Origin: HGM05232 sp964646495
Lineage (GTDB): Bacteria; Bacteroidota; Bacteroidia; Bacteroidales; Muribaculaceae
Length of the DNA: 26,821 bases
Direction of reading: 5' to 3'
Assembly (NCBI GenBank): GCA_964646495.1
Contig: CAZYEO010000013.1
Span: forward strand, 1-26,821
Under the pieces are notes generated by a model, which saw nothing but the letters and a program-made list of their open reading frames with translations, did no database searches and was not told where the DNA came from. The translations under genes were made by a program, and so were the position numbers. Positions 1-7,558 of this stretch are shown here, in pieces (position 1 is the first letter of the stretch; every line of letters starts with the position of its first letter).

Positions 1-46
1 AATTAATATCGTTATACAATATATTATATATTAAAAATCTTAATTT

Positions 47-664
47 ATGAAAAAGTTACAGACACTAATTGCCTCAGCAGTATTCCTTTTTACCCCGGCT
101 ATTGCTATGGCGCAACTTTCATTTACAGTAAAGGCAGGTGCTACATTTACCGATGTAAGCATGGGAAAGTCGATAGAAACCGATAATTATACCGGATTTA
201 CCGGTGGGGTGATGGTTGAGTATATGACCCCATGGAGCGGATTTGGGGTAGATGCGGGAGTAATGTATGCTCGAAGAGGAGAGAAAACCGATGTTATATT
301 AAACGATGAGAATGGAGTAAGGCTGGATGTACTTAAAGCAAGTCGTGATTATATCGAAATACCTATCAATGTGAAATGGAAATGGGATTTACCCGGAGAT
401 TTGGCTACGCCATTTTTTTACACAGGTCCCTCATTGAATTTCCTTGTAAGTAACAAGGAGGTGATAAAGAATTTTGATTTGAAAAACAAGGCATTTACCG
501 CCTATTGGAATATTGGGGTAGGTGTGGAATTTATAGAACATATAGTGGTTAATCTGTCCTATGGACTTGGAATGACAGATGTGTTAGATGGCTTAAAGAT
601 TGACAAAATCGGATTGACATCAAAAGATTATCTTTGGACTGCGACATTAGGGTATAAATTTTAA
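47..664 (+). CDS. Outer-membrane beta-barrel protein (PorT family-like), copy 1
   Basis: Probably a small outer-membrane barrel. Residues 1-22 form a clear signal peptide ending AMA|Q. The rest alternates hydrophobic and polar residues and ends with an aromatic strand (GYKF), typical of barrels. The motifs YTGFTGG, an EIPINVKWKW strand and FYTGPS are shared with the next two genes, so the three are paralogues. About 205 residues fits the 8-strand OMP_b-brl_2/PorT-like group common in Bacteroidota. The start is fixed by the signal peptide. Only 46 bases precede it in the window and I see no TAnnTTTG box there, so its promoter may lie outside. PorT proper serves type IX secretion, but most paralogues have no known role; I do not assign one. 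Confidence 0.85.
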   Translation: MKKLQTLIASAVFLFTPAIAMAQLSFTVKAGATFTDVSMGKSIETDNYTGFTGGVMVEYMTPWSGFGVDAGVMYARRGEKTDVILNDENGVRLDVLKASRDYIEIPINVKWKWDLPGDLATPFFYTGPSLNFLVSNKEVIKNFDLKNKAFTAYWNIGVGVEFIEHIVVNLSYGLGMTDVLDGLKIDKIGLTSKDYLWTATLGYKF

Positions 665-678
665 AAAAGACAATTCAT

Positions 679-709
679 TTTGCAATTTGCCAAATAGTAT
701 TTACATTTG
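679..709 (+). promoter_or_regulatory. Bacteroidota promoter for barrel copy 2
   Basis: A TTTG -33 element (679-682) is followed after 19 bases by TACATTTG (702-709), matching TAnnTTTG. Transcription should start near 714, giving a leader of about 32 bases before the ATG at 746. Confidence 0.65.
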
Positions 710-745
710 TAAAAATAAAGTGTAATAACTAAACTAAATATAAAT

Positions 746-1348
746 ATGAAAAATCTTAAAAGAGTCATTATTATTGCATTCGTAGCTTTAGTTGGAGTGC
801 TTCCAATGTCAGCTCAATTTGCATGGGGGCCAAAATTAGGTGTTACTATAAGTAGCCTTAAATTTGACAAAGAAGTATTTTCTTCAGAAAATCGTGCAGG
901 ATTTACAGGTGGGCTCACAGCGGAGTTTATGTTGCCAATCTTGAATATTGGATTTGATGCATCATTGATGTATGCTCGTCTTAATGGACATGGAAAAGCC
1001 GATGTACAAAATGGTTCAATATCTGTGAATCGTAATTATTTTGAGATTCCAGTAAATGTAAAATGGAAAATTGGGTTGCCTATCGTAGGTAAAATCGTAA
1101 CTCCGTATATTTTTACCGGTCCATCTTTTGGATTCCTTATGGGAAAAAAAGAGATAAACGATCTAATTAAAAATAAAACTTGTGATATTGCATGGAATGT
1201 GGGAGCTGGTGTTCAACTTTTCACTAAGTTACAAATCGGAGCGAGCTATGCTTTCGGTATGACAAAATCAGTGATCGGTATCAAGGATAATAATTCACTT
1301 GATGTTAAGAATCGATATTGGACTATCACCGCAGCTTATCTATTCTAA
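746..1348 (+). CDS. Outer-membrane beta-barrel protein (PorT family-like), copy 2
   Basis: Paralogue of the preceding gene. A signal peptide (residues 1-23, ending MSAQ) is followed by the same landmarks: AGFTGGL, a FEIPVNVKWK strand, YIFTGPSFGFL and a terminal aromatic strand AAYLF. It has 200 residues, a little shorter than copy 1. It has its own promoter upstream and a strong terminator downstream, so it appears to be an independent transcription unit rather than one gene of an operon. Location in the outer membrane is inferred from signal peptide plus barrel pattern; the function is not known. The loops between conserved strands differ strongly between copies, as expected for surface-exposed segments. 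Confidence 0.85.
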   Translation: MKNLKRVIIIAFVALVGVLPMSAQFAWGPKLGVTISSLKFDKEVFSSENRAGFTGGLTAEFMLPILNIGFDASLMYARLNGHGKADVQNGSISVNRNYFEIPVNVKWKIGLPIVGKIVTPYIFTGPSFGFLMGKKEINDLIKNKTCDIAWNVGAGVQLFTKLQIGASYAFGMTKSVIGIKDNNSLDVKNRYWTITAAYLF

Positions 1349-1365
1349 TATATAGTTACAAATAT

Positions 1366-1421
1366 AATCGGCATTTTCACCCCGCATAAAGCAAAAAAAG
1401 GTGTAAATGCCGATTTTTTTT
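1366..1421 (+). terminator. Rho-independent terminator after barrel copy 2
   Basis: Arms 1366-1381 and 1400-1415 pair over 16 positions with one T-T mismatch. The right arm runs into eight T residues (1414-1421). Confidence 0.85.
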
Positions 1422-1450
1422 GTGGAAACTGAAAAAATGAAGTAGTTTTG
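1419..1450 (+). promoter_or_regulatory. Bacteroidota promoter for barrel copy 3
   Basis: TTTG at 1419-1422, then 20 bases, then TAGTTTTG at 1443-1450 (TAnnTTTG). The -33 element reuses the end of the upstream terminator's T-run. The leader to the ATG at 1478 would be about 23 bases. Confidence 0.65.
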
Positions 1451-1477
1451 CAAAGAATAAATACAAATAATAAATTG

Positions 1478-2095
1478 ATGAAGAAAATAATTTTGGGTAT
1501 TGTAGCGATTATTTCCATGATGGGGGCATTCTCTACGACGGCGCAAGTGAGATTGGGAGCGGTGGTAGGAGCCGATATCACAAGCTTGCATTTTAATCAG
1601 AATCTCTTCACTGTAGATCAATCGTTAGGTTATTCTGCAGGTGTAATAGGGGAATTGATGTTGCCGGGAATAGGCTTTGGTCTTGATGCATCACTTCTAT
1701 ATACACAGCGTGGCGCAACTCTTCACCTTGGTGAGGACAAAGTGTGGGCATCAGATGGGTTTGGAACTCACAGAAGTTATCTTCATTATTTAGAACTTCC
1801 CATTAATTTGAAGTTTAAATATACAAATCTCAATGGCATTGAAAATACTATAGCACCTTATGTATTTGCAGGTCCGTCGTTCTCTTTCTTATTGGCACAC
1901 AATAAAATTGAAGCACTTGAATATGCCGGAGCAGATGTTGCAGTACATGTGGGGCTTGGCTGTGAGCTTTACAAAAAAATACAAGTATCAGGCAGTTATG
2001 AATGGGGTTTGACTTATGCCGTGCAAACCAAAAAACTCGATGGTCTAAGTGCGCAGAATCGCACATGGAAAATCACAGTGGCTTATATGTTCTAA
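1478..2095 (+). CDS. Outer-membrane beta-barrel protein (PorT family-like), copy 3
   Basis: Third paralogue, 205 residues from the chosen start. An in-frame ATG lies 30 bases upstream, but starting at 1478 gives a clean signal peptide (MKKIILGIVA..., ending TTAQ) and correct spacing from the promoter, so the upstream start is rejected. Shared landmarks are LGYSAGV, a LELPINLKFK strand, YVFAGPSFSFL and a terminal strand VAYMF. This copy is the most diverged: it lacks the GFTGG motif seen in the others and has a longer loop around residues 75-105. Outer-membrane location is inferred; no specific function can be given. Confidence 0.85.
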   Translation: MKKIILGIVAIISMMGAFSTTAQVRLGAVVGADITSLHFNQNLFTVDQSLGYSAGVIGELMLPGIGFGLDASLLYTQRGATLHLGEDKVWASDGFGTHRSYLHYLELPINLKFKYTNLNGIENTIAPYVFAGPSFSFLLAHNKIEALEYAGADVAVHVGLGCELYKKIQVSGSYEWGLTYAVQTKKLDGLSAQNRTWKITVAYMF

Positions 2096-2121
2096 GAAAG
2101 CATAACATTTAGATAATATTG

Positions 2122-2156
2122 AGAGATGCACTCGAAAGGGTGTGTCTCTTTTTTTT
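2122..2156 (+). terminator. Rho-independent terminator after barrel copy 3
   Basis: A 12-base-pair stem (2122-2133 with 2138-2149, including G-T wobbles) is closed by a GAAA tetraloop and followed by a run of eight T residues. Confidence 0.85.
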
Positions 2157-2183
2157 GGGGTGATTGTGGTAACGCTATCCAAA

Positions 2184-2223
2184 CAAAAAGGAGCAGTTAC
2201 CGTGTAGGTACTACTCCTTTTTG
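2184..2223 (-). terminator. Terminator of rpmE, possibly bidirectional
   Basis: A perfect 10-base-pair outer stem (CAAAAAGGAG at 2184-2193 with CTCCTTTTTG at 2214-2223) plus partial inner pairing. T-rich tails exist on both strands, so it can end rpmE transcription and also back up the terminator at 2122-2156. Confidence 0.75.
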
Positions 2224-2251
2224 TTGTTTTGAGGAATCCTATAATAGGATA

Positions 2252-2506
2252 TTATTTCTTTTTGCGATCACCGTAGCGACTCATGAACTTATCAACGCGA
2301 CCAGCAGTATCTACAAGTTTTTGCTTACCTGTGAAGAAAGGGTGAGAAGAACTGGTGATTTCAAGCTTTACCAATGGATAAGTAACACCATCTATTTCAA
2401 TTGTTTCTTTTGCTGCTACAGTTGAACGAGTGATAAATGTCTCTTCGTTTGACATATCTTTAAATACCACTTCGCGGTAATTAGAAGGATGGATGTCTTT
2501 TTTCAT
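2252..2506 (-). CDS. rpmE: 50S ribosomal protein L31 type B
   Basis: An 84-residue protein starting MKKDIHPSNYREVVFKD, the typical opening of type B L31, and containing the conserved block SSSHPFFTGKQKLVDTAGRVDKF at about residues 52-74. It belongs to the large ribosomal subunit. It has no Cys pairs, so this is the zinc-independent (C-minus) form. Such forms often coexist with a zinc-binding L31 and replace it under zinc shortage, but in Bacteroidota the C-minus form is commonly the only one. The length matches the family. It has a promoter at 2579-2608, a leader of about 68 bases with a hairpin, and a terminator just downstream, so it is transcribed on its own. Confidence 0.97.
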   Translation of the reverse strand: MKKDIHPSNYREVVFKDMSNEETFITRSTVAAKETIEIDGVTYPLVKLEITSSSHPFFTGKQKLVDTAGRVDKFMSRYGDRKKK

Positions 2507-2543
2507 CTTTATGTTATTTATATTTGTTAATCAAAAGTTTTTC

Positions 2544-2562
2544 ATCACGTTGGTAGCGTGAT
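2544..2562 (-). promoter_or_regulatory. Hairpin in the rpmE mRNA leader
   Basis: ATCACG (2544-2549) and CGTGAT (2557-2562) form a GC-containing stem with a 7-base loop, extendable by one wobble pair. It lies between the predicted transcription start and the rpmE start codon and is not followed by a T-run, so it is not an obvious terminator. Ribosomal protein genes often carry autoregulatory leader structures; assignment here is inference. Confidence 0.4.
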
Positions 2563-2578
2563 AATTTGTAATGGCGTG

Positions 2579-2608
2579 CAAATTTACGAACAATTTTTCA
2601 AATACAAA
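2579..2608 (-). promoter_or_regulatory. Bacteroidota promoter for rpmE
   Basis: On the minus strand, TTTG (2608-2605) is followed after 18 bases by TAAATTTG (2586-2579), matching TAnnTTTG. Confidence 0.65.
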
Positions 2609-2644
2609 AATTAATTTGAATCTTGTTGGTTTAAAATCTACTGT

Positions 2645-4516
2645 TTATGCTTCATATTCGATTAATACTTCATCTGTTCCAACGATTTGGTTGGGTGTCA
2701 CGAATATGTGCTTAATCACACCGGCGTGGTCTGATAGTAAATCGTTTTCCATCTTCATGGCTTCATATACCATCAATTTTGTGCCTTTCTTTACCTCATC
2801 GCCCTCCTTAACATCAATCTCCACTACTTTGCCTCCCATAGGGGCTAATAGGGTTGGTCCTGTTATCGGATCTTTGATAGTAGCACCATTATTCTCATTG
2901 ATTTTTTCAGGAGCCGGTTCGGGATTAGCAGCTATAAATTCCTCTCCGCGACGTTTGCGTAAAAATTCGTTGGCAACAGCCGGGAGCAATTCAATAAGTA
3001 GAAACTCCTCATCATCCTTTGCCAGTGGTACACCACCAAATTCCGCAATTGTGGGATTCTCCGGTTTTTTATACGATGCAACATTATAAGGATGTTCTAT
3101 AGGGTCGCCTGTGATTTTTCGGCGAAATTCAGGATCGATAGGAGCGGGAGTTTTTCCGTATTCCCCTTTGATAAGAGCCACAAATTGATTAGACGGATTT
3201 GAATAATCGGGATTCCCTTTTTTACGATCCATTGCAAGAGCTACAGCTTGGCTTCCCACGATTTGGCTTGTGGGGGTTACTAATGGAACTAATCCGGCAT
3301 CAAGTCGAACCTTAGGAATTAGTTTCATTGCTTCTTCTAACATATCTTCGGCATGAAGAGCTTTTAACTGAGCCACCATGTTGCTATACATTCCACCCGG
3401 AACCTCTGCATCCTTTACTATTAAGTCAGGCTTGGGGAAGTTGAAATATGCTTCGATTGCATGGCATGCGTTTAATAATTCATCCTCATCGTTTGCCTGT
3501 GCGGCAGCAATTGCAGTGTCAAATAATTTATCAATATTATCAGGTAATTTATCCACAAGAGGATCAAAATCGATAGGGAAGCTCGGTACTAAGTCAAAAT
3601 TGCTCAATCCTTTGCGTATTTCTTTAAGTCGAGAGCGAATTTCGCCGATTGCGTCCATGTTTACATCAATCTCAATACCCATTTTTTTACCGAATAAATA
3701 TATGAGTTCTATTGCGGGAGCAGCCGAGCCACCACCGAAATACCATATATTCGTATCCAATATATCTGTGCCGTGCAACATTGCCATCACTGATGAGGCG
3801 AGACCATATCCGGGAGTACAATGTGTGTGAAAATCGATAGGCACCGATACCGCCTTTTTCAATTTAGGCATAAGGGTAGCCACACGTGCAGGATTTATGA
3901 GCCCCGCCATATCTTTTATGGTTATAATTTTGGCTCCAAGAGATTCAAATCCCTTAGCTATCTCCACAAAATACTCATCGGTAAATATTTTTTCCGGTTC
4001 TTCTGGTTTTTTGCCAAATAGCTTCCCAAAAAATCCTATTTTTTCAGGTTCTTTATCACTTTTCGGATCTACGGTGTAGCACACAGCACCATCAGCAATG
4101 CCACCGAGATTGTTAATTAGTTTTATTGAATCTTTTACATTCTCAAGGTCGTTGAGGGCATCAAAAATCCTCATTACATTCAATCCGTTTTTGATGGAGT
4201 GATTGTAAAATCCTTCTAATACGGAATTTGGATAAGGTACGTACCCAAATAGATTTCGACCACGAGAGAGGGCTGTTAAAAGGGATTTCCCTTCCATTTT
4301 GTTGCTAATAGTTTTTAAGCGATTCCACGGCGATTCGTCCAAATAACGCATCACTGAATCTGGAACGGCTCCACCCCAAACTTCCATTGCATAAAAACCT
4401 GCATCCTTGTAGTAGGGCAACAAAATATCGATACTTTGTTGGCTCAACCGAGTTGCAAAAAGCGATTGTTGACCATCACGCATAGTGAGGTCTCTGATTT
4501 TTAACTTACGGCTCAT
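2645..4516 (-). CDS. Biotin-dependent carboxyltransferase (PycB/OadA-type)
   Basis: Transfers carboxyl groups between carboxybiotin and a 2-oxoacid (pyruvate/oxaloacetate). Domains in order: a TIM-barrel carboxyltransferase domain (residues 5-290) with the metal site RDGQQS (D14), the active-site lysine in KDMAG (K201) and the metal ligands HTH (H230, H232); the conserved PYC/OADA domain (about 295-500); and a C-terminal biotinyl domain with AMKM, where K588 would carry biotin. The length of 623 fits OadA or the B chain of two-subunit pyruvate carboxylase. No biotin carboxylase or sodium-pump beta/gamma subunits are nearby, so the sequence does not decide between PycB and OadA. An extra charged segment, absent from typical homologues as I know them, occupies residues about 152-177. 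Confidence 0.93.
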   Translation of the reverse strand: MSRKLKIRDLTMRDGQQSLFATRLSQQSIDILLPYYKDAGFYAMEVWGGAVPDSVMRYLDESPWNRLKTISNKMEGKSLLTALSRGRNLFGYVPYPNSVLEGFYNHSIKNGLNVMRIFDALNDLENVKDSIKLINNLGGIADGAVCYTVDPKSDKEPEKIGFFGKLFGKKPEEPEKIFTDEYFVEIAKGFESLGAKIITIKDMAGLINPARVATLMPKLKKAVSVPIDFHTHCTPGYGLASSVMAMLHGTDILDTNIWYFGGGSAAPAIELIYLFGKKMGIEIDVNMDAIGEIRSRLKEIRKGLSNFDLVPSFPIDFDPLVDKLPDNIDKLFDTAIAAAQANDEDELLNACHAIEAYFNFPKPDLIVKDAEVPGGMYSNMVAQLKALHAEDMLEEAMKLIPKVRLDAGLVPLVTPTSQIVGSQAVALAMDRKKGNPDYSNPSNQFVALIKGEYGKTPAPIDPEFRRKITGDPIEHPYNVASYKKPENPTIAEFGGVPLAKDDEEFLLIELLPAVANEFLRKRRGEEFIAANPEPAPEKINENNGATIKDPITGPTLLAPMGGKVVEIDVKEGDEVKKGTKLMVYEAMKMENDLLSDHAGVIKHIFVTPNQIVGTDEVLIEYEA

Positions 4517-4521
4517 GTTTT

Positions 4522-4602
4522 CAAAATTAAGTATTATACAGTTTGATTCAAAATTAGTTTTTATCGGATAAGATTATAAAAAATCTTAACTGGGCAAATT
4601 TA
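4522..4602 (-). promoter_or_regulatory. Candidate promoter region for the carboxyltransferase
   Basis: Three minus-strand matches to TAnnTTTG occur: 4602-4595 (TAAATTTG), 4556-4549 (TAATTTTG) and 4529-4522 (TAATTTTG). None has a good TTG at the expected -33 distance, so the true one is undecided. A 7-base-pair hairpin (4569-4575 with 4582-4588) lies between them. Confidence 0.35.
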
Positions 4603-4634
4603 CAAGTTTTCTGATATAAAAGAAATTTATTTGC

Positions 4635-4642
4635 TATCTTTG
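4635..4642 (+). promoter_or_regulatory. Promoter -7 element for the CpsB-like gene
   Basis: TATCTTTG matches TAnnTTTG 28 bases before the ATG at 4670. No clear -33 element. It is divergent from the carboxyltransferase promoter region. Confidence 0.5.
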
Positions 4643-4669
4643 TGAGGTAATTAAAGAAATTTTTCCGAA

Positions 4670-5404
4670 ATGTTTTCCATATTCAAAAAAAAGGAGTCAA
4701 ATAAGGGCTTATTTTATCACACAGATATCCATTCTCATGTGCTTCCAGGCATTGATGATGGATCAAGAGATGTAGATATGTCGATGTTTCTTGTGGGTAA
4801 AATGAAGTCGTGGGGCATTAATCGGATTATAGCTACACCTCATGTTACGAAAGATACATTTGAGAATACCCCAAGCTCTATTTCCGATGCTTACAGTGCC
4901 CTTAATGATAAAATCGCCACAAGTGGGGTAGATATAGAGATTTCATATTCTGCCGAATATCGTATTGATGAATTGTTTAAGACGGTAGTTGAAAGTAATC
5001 AATTGATATTATTTCCCAACGATTATATTTTGGTCGAAAATTCATTCATCCAAGCTCCATGGGAAATGGATGATGTAATATATGATTTGAAGCTTAGAGG
5101 ATATAATCCGATTCTTGCACACCCCGAACGGTACAAATATTATTGGCATAAAAAGGAGAGGTATCGAGAGATTCATGATACCGGTACATATTTTCAAGTT
5201 AATCTTCTTTCATTTGCAGGATATTATGGGAAAGAGGTTAAGGAAATGGCATATTGGTTGCTCGAAAACGATATGATTGATTTTATGGGTACGGATCTGC
5301 ATCATCCTCGCCATGTTGAATCAATAGAACATTTTATTAAAAGTTCGGAATGCAATAAACTTGCCAAGAAGCTACATCTTCTTAATGATACAGCCTTTAT
5401 ATAG
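4670..5404 (+). CDS. CpsB/YwqE-like PHP-domain tyrosine-protein phosphatase
   Basis: Member of the PHP-fold metal-dependent phosphatases (CpsB/Wzb-like, YwqE) that dephosphorylate tyrosine kinases controlling capsule or exopolysaccharide export. Metal-binding motifs are visible in family order: TDIHSHVLPGIDDGS (residues 18-32), ATPHVTKDTFENT, the AEYRID segment, HPERYKYY and GTDLHHPRH near the end. The length of 244 fits the family. There is no signal peptide, so it is cytoplasmic. In many Bacteroidota this gene sits inside a capsule locus next to its kinase; here it stands alone between a carboxyltransferase and a porin, so its kinase must be elsewhere. Substrate is inferred from the family only. 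Confidence 0.88.
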   Translation: MFSIFKKKESNKGLFYHTDIHSHVLPGIDDGSRDVDMSMFLVGKMKSWGINRIIATPHVTKDTFENTPSSISDAYSALNDKIATSGVDIEISYSAEYRIDELFKTVVESNQLILFPNDYILVENSFIQAPWEMDDVIYDLKLRGYNPILAHPERYKYYWHKKERYREIHDTGTYFQVNLLSFAGYYGKEVKEMAYWLLENDMIDFMGTDLHHPRHVESIEHFIKSSECNKLAKKLHLLNDTAFI

Positions 5405-5535
5405 CTTATAGACCAAATAATGGTCGAATATAATTAAGGCCATCTGATTTTAACATCAGGATAATGTTCGGTTTTTGTATTAATATAATACATGGTAGAT
5501 TATCATTTTACAAATGATTATTAATGCTTTTTCGT

Positions 5536-5566
5536 TTTGGAATTGCCCTCACTTACACTATATTTG
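5536..5566 (+). promoter_or_regulatory. Bacteroidota promoter for the porin, near-leaderless
   Basis: TTTG (5536-5539), 19 bases, then TATATTTG (5559-5566). Transcription should start at about 5571, only a few bases before the ATG at 5575. This excludes the longer in-frame start at 5524, which would precede the promoter. Confidence 0.75.
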
Positions 5567-5574
5567 CACCCGAA

Positions 5575-7548
5575 ATGAGGAAAATCATAATATATATATT
5601 ATTTGTAATAATAATTTGTGGCACAATTTCAGCTGCAAAGAAAACGAAATTGGCACCTTCGTATGCGTGGACTATAACCAATCCGTTAGGAGAACGGTAT
5701 TTAAGTACGGTAGATACGCTTCAATATAATTATTACCAACAGGCAATACCATCAATGGTGAGTAATGCTTATGCCACTACAGGAAATCTTGGAGCTGAGG
5801 GGCAAAATCAAATATTCTTTGATAGGGGATCTATAAGTGAATTCTTTTTTGAAGATGCTTTAAGCGCATGGTTACCATCGATCAAAACTCAAAAATATTA
5901 CAATACTCGCATCCCAATGACTCTCTTGTCGTATAATACAGGAGGGGATAAAAATAGTGTTCAAGATAGGTTGCGTGCCACATTTTCGGGAAATGTAAAT
6001 AGACAGATTGAGATTGGTGCAGCACTGGATTATCTGTATTCCAAAGGTTGCTACGAGGGGCAAGCTGATAAAGATTTCACATGGCGAATTTTCGGATCGT
6101 ATATGGGAGATCGATATGAAATGCAGGCATTCTTCAATAATTATAATTTCTTGAACAAAGAGAATGGTGGTATTACAGATACGCGGTTTATTACCGATCC
6201 TGCATCTGTGCAAGGAGGTGTAACGAGTGTAGATCCCAAAGCGATTCCCATAAACCTCACCAATGCACATTCGCGAGTTATCGGTCATGAGTTTTATCTC
6301 AATCAAAGATATAAAGTAGGTTACTATCACGTACTTGAGCGTGACTCCATAAAGAAAGACTCTATAATACGTCAAGAATATATTCCCGTTACAAGTTTTA
6401 TCTGGACTCTTAATTATAAAGAGGGTAAGCACTTATTTCTAAATAGTGTTGCGCAGGAGGATACCTCGTTTTTCAAGCAAACTTATCTTTCATTGGATGG
6501 CACAAATGATGAAACAAAATATTGGAAATTGAGCAATACTGTAGGCATACAATTATTAGAGGGATTTCATAAATATGCTAAATTCGGATTGGCTGCATAT
6601 GCGACTTATGAAATAAGAAAATTTACGCAAACCACCGATTCAATGTTAAGATATGCCGATAAGCCAAAAGATTTGACGCCATTCCCAGATATAAATGTTC
6701 CTCACACCGGAAGTGAAAATCTGCTGTGGGTAGGAGGGCAACTTACCAAACAAAAAGGTTCGATACTCACATATAATGCCACGGCGCAATTCGGATTATT
6801 GGGTAGTGTGGTTGGTGATGTGGATGTTACCGGTAATGTATCTACTCGGTTCAAGCTGCTTGGTGACTCTGTGCGTATCACCGGTTATGGATACTTCAAG
6901 AATTTAGCGGCTCCGTATCTCACTCGTTCCTATATCTCGAATCATTTTGCATGGGAAAATGATTTTGGCAAAACGCGTAGATTTAAGGCAGGTGGTGAGC
7001 TTGATATTCCTCATACAAAAACCAATATCAATGCCGGATTTGAAACTATGCAGAATTATATATATTTTGGTAACGATGGATTTGTGGCTCAACATTCCGA
7101 TAATATTCAGATATTCAGTGCCACGTTGAAGCAAAATCTTAGTCTCGGTATTTTTAATTGGAATAATATGATTACATATCAAACTTCGTCAAATCAATCT
7201 GTGTTGCCATTGCCTAAGTTGGCTCTATACAGTAATATGTATCTATTCTTTCCTATTGCCAAAGTACTAAAGGTGCAGGTGGGCGTGGATTGCAATTATT
7301 ACACAAAATACAAAGCTCCTGCCTACAATCCGGCTACTATGACATTTCACACCCAAGATGAAGTAGAATTGGGTAATTATCCGTTTATGAATGTATATGC
7401 CAACTTTAAGTTGGATAAAGTCCGTTTTTATCTGCTTTATACCCATATCAATCAAGGTTGGTTCAGTAAAGATTATTTCTCTGTGCCCAATTATCCATTG
7501 AATCCCGGTAGATTATTATTAGGAGTATCTGTTGATTTCCCCAACTAA
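5575..7548 (+). CDS. Putative outer-membrane porin (Porin_10-like)
   Basis: A large barrel of 657 residues from the chosen start. A signal peptide (residues 1-21, ending ISAA) is followed by a short N-terminal region with the family-like phrase YAWTITNPLGERYLSTVDTL and GNLGAEGQNQIFFDR, then long runs of alternating strands to the C-terminus. This matches the 'putative porin' group of Bacteroidota, where the substrate is unknown. The start at 5575 is chosen because the promoter at 5536-5566 ends just before it and because it exposes a signal peptide; the alternative start adds 17 residues that spoil it. The next gene begins 10 bases after the stop, so the two are probably co-transcribed and may handle the same solute. 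Confidence 0.85.
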   Translation: MRKIIIYILFVIIICGTISAAKKTKLAPSYAWTITNPLGERYLSTVDTLQYNYYQQAIPSMVSNAYATTGNLGAEGQNQIFFDRGSISEFFFEDALSAWLPSIKTQKYYNTRIPMTLLSYNTGGDKNSVQDRLRATFSGNVNRQIEIGAALDYLYSKGCYEGQADKDFTWRIFGSYMGDRYEMQAFFNNYNFLNKENGGITDTRFITDPASVQGGVTSVDPKAIPINLTNAHSRVIGHEFYLNQRYKVGYYHVLERDSIKKDSIIRQEYIPVTSFIWTLNYKEGKHLFLNSVAQEDTSFFKQTYLSLDGTNDETKYWKLSNTVGIQLLEGFHKYAKFGLAAYATYEIRKFTQTTDSMLRYADKPKDLTPFPDINVPHTGSENLLWVGGQLTKQKGSILTYNATAQFGLLGSVVGDVDVTGNVSTRFKLLGDSVRITGYGYFKNLAAPYLTRSYISNHFAWENDFGKTRRFKAGGELDIPHTKTNINAGFETMQNYIYFGNDGFVAQHSDNIQIFSATLKQNLSLGIFNWNNMITYQTSSNQSVLPLPKLALYSNMYLFFPIAKVLKVQVGVDCNYYTKYKAPAYNPATMTFHTQDEVELGNYPFMNVYANFKLDKVRFYLLYTHINQGWFSKDYFSVPNYPLNPGRLLLGVSVDFPN

Positions 7549-7558
7549 TTAATGGTGT

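Noticed and set aside
1448..1477. Upstream in-frame start for barrel copy 3
   Set aside because: The ten extra residues lie between promoter and signal peptide and would abolish the N-terminal signal sequence.
2126..2425. Plus-strand open frame of 99 codons across the rpmE gene
   Set aside because: It begins inside a terminator hairpin and runs antisense to rpmE, with no signal or family resemblance.
2571..3089. Plus-strand open frame of 172 codons opposite the carboxyltransferase gene
   Set aside because: It is antisense to the biotinyl and central part of a well-supported gene, is Ser/Thr-rich in the way reversed coding DNA is, and has no recognisable domain.
5872..6432. Minus-strand open frame of 186 codons inside the porin
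   Set aside because: Antisense to a confidently called porin with promoter and signal peptide; no family recognised.
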